From: Marchantia polymorpha subsp. ruderalis
Taxonomy: Eukaryota > Streptophyta > Marchantiopsida > Marchantiales > Marchantiaceae
Assembly: GCA_037833965.1 (NCBI GenBank)
Contig: AP031355.1
Coordinates: forward strand, 30,467,501 to 30,531,500
Direction of reading: 5' to 3'
Length of the DNA stretch: 64,000 nt
The translations under genes and the position numbers were made by a program. The notes under the pieces are model-generated. The model was given only the letters and a program-made list of their open reading frames with translations. It was not told where the DNA came from and searched no databases. Positions within the stretch are counted from its first letter, which is position 1; each line of letters opens with the position of its first letter. Positions 47,960-58,046 of this stretch are shown here, one piece after another.

Positions 47960-48873
47960 TCGTTACACTTCGCAATCATGAAATAGGATCACCTCTGTGT
48001 CAGCGATTCCCAACGAAGAGGCCTCTTCACTCTCACCTTCCGTAGTCAAGACCGAGGAGTCACCAACTCCCGATGCAAATACTGTGGTGAACCGTCAATT
48101 CTCCGCATCCTTGCTGACACGAAGACTGTCCAGATCAGCCTGCACACTAGTTAGCGTCTTGTCAGTGACGATCTCGGTTCTTCCAACGCGGTGGTTGATC
48201 TTCGTAGTTCTTAGAGCTCATTTGACTAATTATCTTGTCTCTGGACCACTTTAAGCATGGCTTGAAGAATCTCCAGATAGCCTTTCTACAGCGGCTCTCA
48301 ACCCGTTACATACATAGGAGCAAGCTCCTCTAATTCTATGAAAATGGGAAAGGCAGTAAAGTCCACATCACATTACGGTGGAGTTGCAAGAACAGGTGAT
48401 TATCATGCTCTTTCTCTTACAACCACGCATCTTCGGCTGAGATATATACCCCCATTGCATTGCAGGACTCTCCTCGTCAGTATCCGAGACAACTTTTTCT
48501 TACACGCACGCATCTTCGACCGAGATATATACCCTCAGTGCATTGCTGGATACTCCTCGTCAGTATCCGAGACAATGATCATTCTTCTACATTTCTTCTT
48601 TGGTCTCTCCTTGTTGCTTGCAATTTCGCTCAGCGGTGTAAGCCGCAGCCAATCAAACTTCGTCTCATCATGTACAGGCACCTGCCCAATGTGCAGATCA
48701 CCTCATCCAACTCTTCTGATCAAACCACATCGGGGTTTTTCGTTGATACCAGAGAAGCGTCAGGTACCAGTTGCAGAGTGGACGAGCTGCTATGTAGCGC
48801 TTGTCTTGCCATCACTAACCACTCGTAATCAATCTCATACTTCCGGTACTCCTCTGGAGTAATCCATCCCAAC
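47960..48873 (-). pseudogene. Minus-strand gene fragments, probably broken
   Basis: The exon-like piece 48768-48873 (GWITPEEYRKYEIDYEWLV, then MARQALHSSSS) has an AG acceptor and a GTACCT donor. It joins in phase to a piece starting at 48609 that encodes a basic stretch and an acidic one (ERPKKKCRRMIIVSDTDEE). There an 83-bp tandem duplication breaks the frame. The first copy also has TGA where the second has TGG. Further on, 47979-48168 is open for DKTLTSVQADLDSLRVSKDAE, a TGA, then SLGIADTEVILFHDCEV and a stop. It looks like a nuclear protein gene, but I do not recognise it. It could be a pseudogene or a gene whose introns I cannot place. Confidence 0.4.
48414..48575. repeat. 83-bp tandem duplication
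   Basis: CGCATCTTCGGCTGAGATAT at 48426 and CGCATCTTCGACCGAGATAT at 48509 head two copies with about 90% identity, ending CGTCAGTATCCGAGACAA. The period is not a multiple of three. Confidence 0.9.
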
Positions 48874-48911
48874 CTAGCATACATGTAAACCAAGAATGAG
48901 GAAATGTACAC

Positions 48912-51045
48912 TATGCATTATTGGTTAGCTATAAGAATTTAGAATTAGCGGTTGGTTTATTCATGTAATAACTCGTTGATAAGTGACACAGTCATTAAAT
49001 CCCGAATCCCAACTCTCGGCACTAATAACTTTACCCAGCGACGGGGAACTTATGGTGAGTCAAGTTCTTGCTCATAGCTCCTGGCGCATAGTCTCAGTGG
49101 TTTTCGAGTCTACAGCCCATCTTCTTGTCATCTAAGGTTTCCTACAGTTTCCTGCTAACAAACTGTACGCCTCTATTAGTATTAATTGAGCACGAATGAT
49201 CTCTTGCACTTGTCGTAGATCTCAGAAGAATTACTTCCTTCTTAGGCATACAACCACTAACTTAGTCAATCCAACCTTCTTCCCAGTGGAAGGAGTTCAT
49301 TCATTAATCCCACAATATTAAATTCGAAAAATGTAACTGAAATTCACAACTCTGGTCTTTTGCAACAATGGTGCTACATAAATCCCACGTAAATCCTGCA
49401 ATCTGGTCACCTTGGTACCTCATTACTTTTAGAAGAAACCTGTGGAAGAATATACTTAATGAACATCACCTGTGTATTATAACTGAAGCACATATGAACT
49501 GGATAGCTTGATGTAACTGATATTCAATTCTCCATGGTGTCCCTAAGGTCAGCAGCAGTAAGTTTATGAAGATTTGACTCAGAACATGAAACTGTTCATT
49601 CTCAACACTTCAGTTCAATTTCTAAAGCTTTATGAGATCAGTTGACTCCATTCAATACCAAGATCCTCATGTGGTGAGACTCATTCGTGAAGTTAAACAG
49701 AACTATTGGTGAGTCCATCCTGAGCGTTTTGAAGTCGATGCATTCAGAGCACAACCAAAGATATCAACGTGCTTCATCTAATTGTGTTTACGAACAGAAC
49801 TAGATTCTAGGGATAGTTAGGAACAGGCAATATACATTAACTGCAAGGGCTTGCAAGGGAACAATCACGAAGACAACCATGTTCTTCTGGTGATAATGAA
49901 GACTAATGACCCTTCGTTCTACAACAGTAAACGGTAACATTTGTAAATTCCGAGGTCGATGTATATTCGACGTTAATTACAATAAGACATACAATTGAAA
50001 CATTATGCAAACAATTTTGTTCTACATTCAAAACTACAAAAAGGACGGGAAGACCCATAAGATCGTATATGGATAAACGAAACGAGCATTTGTGTTTTTG
50101 ATTTCTTCTCTTTACGTAGCAACCCGTGGTAATAAGTATGGATATTCGTTTAAGACCACCTTTTACCTTCCGGTTCCGACAGCTTACACTTGTTCAAATT
50201 CACATCCGTCTTATTCAAATCCGTGAAATGCACAGACATGTGTTCTATACGGTGGTGCTTCAAGTGCATCTCTTACGAGGTCATTATTGGTCATATGGCA
50301 CAACGAATAAGGATCTATCCTACGGTGTTTGGAGTTTTGACAGTAGATGAGTCCAACAGTTTGCAACATGACATTACTTGGTGTATCCTGATCTTTACGG
50401 ACATTATAGTTTCATGAGCATATAAAATAGATTACAGAACCACTGAGATTTTCAAACATCAAGAAGTACATTCTTGATGTGCCTTCTTACAGCAATTTTA
50501 TGGGATGGATGATATTTCAGCTAACGCTGATCTGTAGTGGTAAATTTAAATCGTAGTTGATGAAGACTTCAGAAGCTTCCACATTTTCAGTACCCAGAAT
50601 CTTACTGCTTAAGTCAACCTTCCTAAAACTATTAGCCTTTGCTTGAGCGACAGATAATAAGCACAATTGGCGATGTCCACTCTACGTCGGACACTTAGAT
50701 ATTTGGATGGTGATAGCAAATTTTTAGCAATCTCAACTTGTTATTTTCGTTGTCGAAAACGATACGGTTACTTCTTTCGGTTTGTAAGATAGTCGAAAAA
50801 ACAAGCAGAGGCAAGTGAAGATGTTTTAAAGCAGTTTTCGTCTGAAAATCGGGTTAATAATTGCAAGCTAATATCTTCATCCCTTACAAAATACCAACAA
50901 AAATGAGAATCTCTAAGTAGAGGCAAATTAGGACAGAGAACACAGCTGTATAGCAAATTCTTAGCAAATCTAAGTGTAAGAAATCTTAGCACAGTGACTA
51001 GAAATTACTGAAAACTTGAGAAGCTATATTGAGAAAGAATCATAC
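48912..51045. other. Mid-GC region, no gene assigned
   Basis: Only short open frames. It may contain introns of the minus-strand fragments on either side. An acceptor-like site on the minus strand (ATTTTCAG, near 50847) precedes a short open stretch that would join in phase to the exon at 51046-51187. Confidence 0.35.
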
Positions 51046-51187
51046 CACAGGTAGTAAATCTAGTTAGTCCAAGATTTCCAAGTAAAAATGTACTGGCCGA
51101 TACGCCTACAAATTTCTCACGGCTTCCAAATGTAAAGTCATGCCGTAGGAGACTGACATCAATTTTTTCATATGTATTTCGTTGCAT
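51046..51187 (-). CDS. Possible first coding exon of an unidentified gene
   Basis: ATG at 51187, open for 47 codons to a donor GTATGA (minus strand). It encodes VSLLRHDFTFGSREKFVG and then ASTFLLGNLGLTRFTTC, which reads like ordinary protein sequence. The family is not recognised. It could be the 5' end of the minus-strand gene whose fragments lie at 47.96-48.87 kb. Confidence 0.3.
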
Positions 51188-52517
51188 GACATTACCTTCA
51201 TGTCATCACCAAGTCTATTTAAGCACATGCCAATCCGACTCAGATATTATAATAAAAATCAATACACAACAAGGATATTATCGCCCTACTTTCTCTAGAT
51301 CTTTCGATGACTCTATAAATCTACGTAACGACTACCAGCAAAAATCCCGACATGAGTGCAGTATTCGGAAACTTCTACTGTGAGAGCAGAGCATGATTAT
51401 TTCCCTAGGTTTAGTTTCAGAGCCAAAGATGACTTTGAATTTTTTAATTATGGCATGTCTCCTCAGTCTTCGGTAGTCTTTGTCTCGAAGTCTTAGACGT
51501 CAAAAAAATTAAAGAAAATAAAGAACAGGAGAAACACCAGATAACTCTATTCAGAGATTATACATACCTATGAAGAACAGAGTGTTCAAATAAACTGATG
51601 TTTATATTGTTCGCAATGAAGCGCTTTTGGTATCAAACATATTCTTATGAACTTCGATGTCAAAGGAGAAAATTCTTTCACTTTTCTATTGACAAACCTT
51701 CAGGCTTTATTCGTCAGAAGTTTGACCAACACAGTGTATTGCAATGTATCAAAATATCTTACATATGAACAATTGCTCAAAAGCTGCACTTCGTACTCAA
51801 ATGCAATGACAGCGAATAATCAAGTAATTTGTAACAAGTATTTGTTAGAACAAGAGATTGGAACCCCAACCTTCTGTATGTTCGTTAAAAGAAAAGAAAA
51901 ACGACAGATACTGCATTACATCGTTGCCACAAATGATCGTTGACAATCTAAGGAGCGAAAGACGATGACTTTCTGAAGAGTCAAGGGAACTTGAACTCAA
52001 TCACTGGTGGAAGAGTAAACTGCCACATCTGATGACAGATGAATACCAATCAATTGAGAATAACATTTATTTCTGAACATCACTGACATTCTTGAATGTG
52101 CTATACCCGATATTTTAAACTTTGAAACTCACAGCATTCCTAGACTACTTGCAAATAGTTCTTACGATACAAAAGAACATGGAGTCTCAAAATCATAACG
52201 CATGCATTCAACATCTCTGGTGGAAATAAGGCGCTGGACCACGTTCAAAACGTCGTCGAATTGAAATCAAATCTAACCATGAGTACCTCTTCTCAATCTA
52301 CAATCCAAACTCTGGCGGAGGAAGGCAAAGTTCTCTTTCTTGCAACATTTTCAACTAGCAAGACGTGCGTAGGTAATAGAAAATCCAATGAAGTTTATGA
52401 GTGAGTGAAAATCAGGAAGATGTTTGTCAGGGATCTATAAGGCTTCATGGAATAGATAGCTATACGCATCGAACTTAGAGTAAGAATAGATGTTCGCAGT
52501 TTGGAGGCTGTCCAGGT
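51188..52517. other. Mid-GC region, no gene seen
   Basis: A 98-codon plus-strand open frame (51647-51943) has no recognisable motif and is probably chance. The giant-LTR Ty3 element begins directly to the right. Confidence 0.35.
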
Positions 52518-53446
52518 GTCACTGTAATAACCCACCAAAGGCTAAAACTGCAGTATGGTGGTAAAAAGATCGAACCCACAGGGACAGAGGCAACACACAG
52601 AGTAAAAGTGTCACGTTTAACAGACTTTTGTAGAGTTTGAATTCTAGGCGACTGTCACTCCCAGAAATACTGCAGTGCTCGACTCGGAGGCTCGACTCGG
52701 AGGAGGATCTCAACTCGGAGGATGCTCGGAGGATGCACGGTACAGCTTGGTAACTCAACACACACACACACACACACACACCTGAAACTGGCAAAAAGCA
52801 CAACTCGGAGGTCGGTCAGGACCTCCGCTTCGGATTTCAGGAGGAAAGTGTCTCGCAAGTTCACTCAGAGGTTCTGCAGGTAGTGCCTCCCACTCCGGCT
52901 TTTACGGCCCTTCCGCCAGGAACTAGCGGGGGTACCCGGACTGGACTTCCCACTTCGGAACGAAGCCTCTACATACGCCGTGGACGTCACCCTCGACTAT
53001 CACACCAAACGCAGGGAGTGCAGATCCGACTGAGAACTTACTGAAAACACGATCCAGTAACACACACACAACCTGAATTACAAACCAAGGCTTACACGAA
53101 GTAATGAAACTTCACATTGGCATTCAGGGGAAACTTCCCGTAGGAGTACAATCAGGATATGTCACTCAAAGGAGTAAGGGGGAACTGTTCAAGTATCTAA
53201 CTCGCAGCCGGCTCTGAGCATCAGAAATCACCCGCAGGTGCAGATCCGCACTACTCAAGTCTCTAACCGGGTGCTAGCTCTGAACATTCAGCCGAAGGCC
53301 TTCAACTACAACATACGGTAACTTCGCTATGCTGCAGCTTCTCTACGTGGTGCCAGGACCAAAATGCACAAACACGCCAAGAAAGTGAGTTCCTGATCTG
53401 CACTTCCGAAACTGGAAGAGTCCCAAGGCAAAACGCCTTGATCTAT

Positions 53447-53452
53447 TTTATA
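53447..53452 (-). promoter_or_regulatory. LTR 3 TATA box
   Basis: Minus-strand GGTATAAAATAG, 33 bp after the ORF stop, followed by CAAGGCG...TTGCCTTGG as in the other copies. Confidence 0.65.
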
Positions 53453-53485
53453 CCCTCAAAAGATCCTAACTAGCACTACGCTATC

Positions 53486-56041
53486 CTATCTACTACTCGC
53501 AGCATCTGCGCGAAACCAAACTACTCGACTGCACTCAGCAGATCCGGTGCTGCGCCTCCTGCGCGCCGGACTGCTCCGCTTACTATCTCTACCTTGCCAG
53601 TCTTCCGACCGGCTGCGTAACCCCAGGCGTCGGAGCGCTGTGGTGACTTCCGACTGCAAGTGCGCCATAGTGTCGCGCGCACCCGACAAGAAGGTTTCTA
53701 ATTTTCTCGCCACTCGCCGCCGACTCCGACTGTCACCTTCCGTCAGTGCCGCCGCCCGAAGCTCGAACTCCCTGAGTGTGATCCTCTCTTGAGCTGCCAC
53801 CTCCCAATGGGTGTATCCTTTTAGACAACGAGTCACCCGTGCCGCCAACTCTCCTCGCGCCCTGCAGCTGCTCTCCACCTCGGCCAACTGCATTTCTAAT
53901 CCCGCACGTTGTGCCCTCAAATCCGAGCACTCGGATTGCAAGTTGCACAACAACTCCTCATCCTCCTTGCGGGCCCTTTGACTTTCTTCTAAGGCGCGCG
54001 TCTGGCGCGCAAGCTCGGCTGCTAGGACTTTGTTCTGTCTCCGCTCCTCCTGCAGTTCCGACTCGATCTTTGCCCGAATTAGTTCGGCATCCGCCTGACT
54101 TTTCGTCGCCGCATCCTCCTTCTGCTGCTGCAAGGCTTGGTATAGCTTCTGGGTGACCGCCAGGTGTTGTCGGAGGGCGGTGTTCCTATCCACATATACT
54201 TGGCACCTAGAGGCCCACCTTGCCACCTTGCTCCTCGTCCTTCGCCTGATAGTCTCCACATAAGACTGCGGTTTTAAGGCACTTGCGTATTTGGATGTCT
54301 TGCGATCAAGATATCGCAGGAGTGGAACTATCTGTTCGCACAGCACCCCTGTTGGCGTTTTCTGCACCGAATCCTCTTCTTGCTCTTCCGAGCTCGTCTC
54401 ATCCTCAGTCTCGAGGATTTCAGTCGCCACCGAATCCCTTGGCGACTCCCTGGAACTGTGGCGCGCAGCAGCTTCCGCTGCGACTGCTGCTCCACTGCCT
54501 GCTAAAATATCCAGGGCAGTGGGAGATCCCACTGCTTGAGCCCCTGTTCCGGCTTGATCTTCGGTTTGTGAAGGGGTCGACGCCGCAGTGACTTTTGTCA
54601 CTCTTGATCCGCCCGCTTCTGCTGCCTGTCCTTCCGGCGCAATCTGCGCGGAAGGTGTCCTTGCTGAAGGTGCGTCCGCCGAAGGCGTCCGCACACTCGT
54701 CGTTGGCCCCATCCGTCTCGCAATCGGCGAATCCGGCTGACTCTCTGTTGTCCGACTCGCAGTCGGCCGACCAGCAGTTGTCCGACTGGGAGTCGGATAC
54801 ACCCTGCGCGTCTTGACTCCACTTGGCCTGCTTGTTGGTGGCGTTCTTCCAGAAGTGCCTTCCGCCGAAGACGACCCTTTGAGGATTGTTGGCTCGTCAG
54901 CCAAACTCTCTTCTGCTTCCGGCCTGCTGTCCGGTTCAACGCGCCGTTCAGTTGGCCTTCCTTCCGCTTGTCGACCTTCAGTCATCCGACTCGCAGTCGG
55001 CCGGCTGTCAGTCCGTCCATCTCCTCCCGAAGGCCGTGGTGCCTTCTGTGCAGAGGTTTCTGCCGTCTTCCCTAGAATCTGAGCGATTATCTCTTCCTGT
55101 GTGAGATTCCGCCGGGTCGGAGTTCGCCTGGTCTCCTCAGTAACAGTTGGCATTTTGCGTGCTCTCTGTTTTGGTCGACTGTGAGGCTCGGGGGTGGGCC
55201 GACCACGAGTCGGCGCAGCTGGCACTTCCGGCTGCCTGTCCTCAGGTCTCTCATCCCACTTCCGCTTTCGCGGAATGCGCTCACTTCGACGTTCTTCTGC
55301 TGCTCTTGCTGGAGCCGGAGCCGGAGGCGTACTGGCAGGTTCCTCGTCCGGATCCGTGTCTACTTCGGCCTTCCTCGAATATCTACCTGGATAAGTCCGG
55401 GTCAGCTGCGGAAACCGAGTTTTCTCAGCATTCGTCAAACATCCCATCGCCCGGTAAAACACGATTAAGTAAGGCGATAGATGATTGAGTGTTCCTCCCC
55501 TCTCTTCTTGCGCATGTTGGCGCGTCACCTTCCACAGGAGCCGTGCCCAATGCACCGGAGCTCCTGACAACACTAGCTCCACAAACTCTACCTGCCAACC
55601 ATGCATGTAAGCGGTCTTGGTCGGCTGCAATATCTGCAGCAATGCCGTCGCGACATTTCTCCGCAATCGATCCTTGTAATCCCGTGTCCGGAAACCGTTC
55701 TTGGGATGTCTAGCCACCTTGAAGAGCTCATTGTAAGAGACTTCTTCCTCCTGGGACACCTTCACGCTGTCGGCCTCGAAGAGGAGATCCCCTTCCTCGC
55801 CGGCACACCTGCCCAACACCTGCGCCCAATTGCAAATGTCCCATCTCTCTGGGTGTGGGCGAAATCCGCGAGAAGGCTTGTGTCTCTCTTGCAGATACTC
55901 GCGCACCATCTCCGGACATGTCCAATTCCACCCCCATAGGAGAAAATCGAGCTTCAGCCTCAACAGCACATCTTGAAATGCGCGTAGACCGATCTGCGGC
56001 ACCCTGAGTGGAGACACTCGCAGCTGGGGAACCTTCGACAT
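53486..56041 (-). CDS. LTR-encoded coiled-coil protein, intact, 851 residues (LTR 3)
   Basis: ATG at 56041, at the start conserved in all copies (MSKVPQLRVSPLRVPQIGLR); the frame is open to a stop at 53486. Residues 1-~235 are the conserved head (LDFLLWGWNWTCPEMVREYL, GRCAGEEGDLLF, KNGFRTRDYKDRLRRN, WQVEFVELVLSGAPVHWARL, HLSPYLIVFYRAMGCLT). A basic motif (IPRKRKWDE) is near 255. Residues ~280-560 are Pro/Ser/Thr/Arg-rich low complexity. LLRYLDRKTSKYA near 575 begins a coiled coil to ~740. The tail is Arg-rich (SRSRRRVARKLE). I see no zinc knuckle, protease, RT or transposase motif, and the family is unknown. The gene is in U3, 3' of pol and the polypurine tract. A self-associating structural or nuclear accessory protein is a guess. 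Confidence 0.8.
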   Translation of the reverse strand: MSKVPQLRVSPLRVPQIGLRAFQDVLLRLKLDFLLWGWNWTCPEMVREYLQERHKPSRGFRPHPERWDICNWAQVLGRCAGEEGDLLFEADSVKVSQEEEVSYNELFKVARHPKNGFRTRDYKDRLRRNVATALLQILQPTKTAYMHGWQVEFVELVLSGAPVHWARLLWKVTRQHAQEERGGTLNHLSPYLIVFYRAMGCLTNAEKTRFPQLTRTYPGRYSRKAEVDTDPDEEPASTPPAPAPARAAEERRSERIPRKRKWDERPEDRQPEVPAAPTRGRPTPEPHSRPKQRARKMPTVTEETRRTPTRRNLTQEEIIAQILGKTAETSAQKAPRPSGGDGRTDSRPTASRMTEGRQAEGRPTERRVEPDSRPEAEESLADEPTILKGSSSAEGTSGRTPPTSRPSGVKTRRVYPTPSRTTAGRPTASRTTESQPDSPIARRMGPTTSVRTPSADAPSARTPSAQIAPEGQAAEAGGSRVTKVTAASTPSQTEDQAGTGAQAVGSPTALDILAGSGAAVAAEAAARHSSRESPRDSVATEILETEDETSSEEQEEDSVQKTPTGVLCEQIVPLLRYLDRKTSKYASALKPQSYVETIRRRTRSKVARWASRCQVYVDRNTALRQHLAVTQKLYQALQQQKEDAATKSQADAELIRAKIESELQEERRQNKVLAAELARQTRALEESQRARKEDEELLCNLQSECSDLRAQRAGLEMQLAEVESSCRARGELAARVTRCLKGYTHWEVAAQERITLREFELRAAALTEGDSRSRRRVARKLETFLSGARDTMAHLQSEVTTALRRLGLRSRSEDWQGRDSKRSSPARRRRSTGSAECSRVVWFRADAASSR
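54650..55240. repeat. CCGACTCGCAGTCGG palindrome-like repeats, LTR 3 ORF
   Basis: Near-palindromic copies (CCGACTCGCAGTCGG; CCGACTGGGAGTCGG; CCGACCACGAGTCGG; CCGACTCTCT-type partials) are scattered through the low-complexity part of the ORF. CGCCTTCGGCG, the word that dominates LTRs 1 and 2, is nearly absent from this ORF. On the coding strand the repeats read as Arg/Pro/Thr/Ser combinations such as PTASR and TTxSQ. Confidence 0.75.
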
Positions 56042-57299
56042 TGCGTTGCCTGCACACACAAACGTTCTCCCTTTCGCTCGCTCTCTCACAATCGCCACTG
56101 CGCGTCGGTCACTCAAGCACTGACTGCTCACTCTCTCTGCGCTCGTTCAAGATCGCTACTCACAATTCTTTCAAGGTCCGCCAAGATCCTTGCGCAACTC
56201 GTCTCCGCACTCTCTACTCTCACTGCAGGTCGCTCCGCCCTTGCGCGCAATCTTGGGACTGGAAATCGCAAAGTCAAGAATGAGAGAATGAGACTGGAGC
56301 GCAGTCTTTTCTTCTCCGATTTCAAGAACGTCCAACGTTCTTACTGGTTGCAACGTACGCAGCCGGCTATACGGCTTAACGGTTCGCCCTTTGCATGCGC
56401 GAATTCACGTCTCCGCATTGCGCGCATTCGCATGCTTAAACGTTGAATTCTCCCGCCGCCGCCACCTTCCGGACTCGAGTCTGCTGCAGGGTATACGTCG
56501 GCCCTGTTGTCTTTTCCTAACCCGCCCTTCTCCGGAGGCGTGTCGTCGCTGGTGCGTTCATTATCCGTCGGCGCCTTGCTGGAGGCGCACATCCAGCCGG
56601 AGCGAATTACGCCGGCGCGCAGTCGTACCGCCTATTTTGTCTTTTATGCATCGTCCGTTGCTGCCGGCGCATATCCGTCAGCGCAACTCATGCCAGCGCA
56701 TCCGGCCGTCAGCGCCACGTCGGAGGCGTACATCCGACCGGTGCTTTCCTTCCATGAACAGCCGCCAAAGGCGCTTCCGACTCTGAGTTGGTTTCCTCCT
56801 GTGGTACCCCACTTTTGGCAATTTTGAGGAAATTAAAACATTTTTGGAAAACTGTACCTTGGCAACATTGTAAATAGCCTCCGGTACATCAAAACAGAGT
56901 GAATCCGGAAGATCGCGGGGATTCTCGAGGGATCTTGTAGAATCTGGGATTTGGGGTGCCGCAGTAAGGACAGGCACCACCCTCCTTGCGAGCTCCGCAG
57001 TTAGGATCTCTACGGCGCAAGGCGCAAAACCCGCCTTCGGAGGTTGCGTCCGCGGCTGTAGGGGAACCCTCCATAATTAGGTCAACCCTCGGGCGCCTTG
57101 ACCAAGTTAGGATCCCGTTGGAAAGAGCTCGACGCGCTGATTCCAACGAGCCCAAGAACGCTTGGAACGGACGAGGACTTAGGGAGTTATCGCTACTGGA
57201 AGAAACGGAGGCGGTCGCCTGCGGCGGAAGGAGTTCGCCACCGGCGCGAATTCCGCCTACGCGGAAGGGGGAATCAAGTTTTGTCCTATGCGCGGACGA

Positions 57300-57765
57300 A
57301 GGCGTTCGCCTGTGCACAGGCGAAGTAGGGTTAGGGAAGGCGCGAAGTCCGCCTACGCACAGGCGTTCGCCTGTGCACAGGCACTTCGGCGTCGGCGGAA
57401 AATCCGCCTTGGGCCCTAGAAATGCGCCTTGTGAGGTAGAAAGTGTACGGCGCCTTCCGCGCCAGCGCGGCGCCGCGTACGTCGGAAGAGCCGCCAGAGT
57501 AATCCAATCGGTACGGACCATGCGGACGGCACGGGTGGATGCGCTCTTGGACGGACGGAGTTGCGGCGGCGGAAGCGCCGACGGAGAGACAAGGAACGGA
57601 CAGACTGGACGGAGACGGCTGACCACGGTCAACGCCTTCCGCGCCAGCGCAGCGCCGCGGACGGAATTCGCCTGCGCACAGGCGAACGCCTGTGCACAGG
57701 AGGATGTTCAAGTTCCGCACCGGCGGAGAATCCGCCGAGGCTCCTGCCTGCGCACAGGCAGGAGT
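57300..57765 (+). repeat. GCCTGTGCACAGGC palindromes, LTR 4 leader
   Basis: Perfect 14-bp palindromes lie at 57308-57321 and 57369-57382. One-base variants with TGCGCA lie at 57670-57683 and 57746-57759, the latter inside a longer near-palindrome flanked by CTCCT and AGGAG. A truncated copy is at 57688-57700. CGCCTTCGGCG-type words are also present but fewer than in LTRs 1 and 2. Confidence 0.92.
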
Positions 57766-58046
57766 TGAATTTTTGTCCGACATGCGGGCACACGCGTCAA
57801 GGCAGAGGGGGATTGGCCGAGGGGCGGTACGAGCAAGTGTACCGCACAAGGCGGAAAACTCGCCTTCGGCGCTACGCCCCCATGTCCACAGGGTGACACG
57901 CTCGCGGAGTTCAAATCCGCCAATTCGAGCGTGAGAGTTTAATCGACGACGGCGGAGCGTGAAGCCGCGCGTGAGAGCGAAGACCGTTCCAGCGTACAGC
58001 CGGCGCGGCCATCAAGTGAGACGTTCTTCACGACCAAGAGCCGACC

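Noticed and set aside
51647..51943. 98-codon plus-strand open frame
   Set aside because: AT-biased, without motif or splice context; probably chance.
57300..57765. CRISPR-like array of regularly repeated palindromes
   Set aside because: Spacing is irregular, spacers are not unique inserts of constant length, and the context is a plant retrotransposon.
56986..57768. 260-codon open frame in the LTR 4 leader
   Set aside because: It consists of palindromic GC-rich repeats, is not conserved in LTRs 1 and 2, and has no motif. Read as leader DNA.
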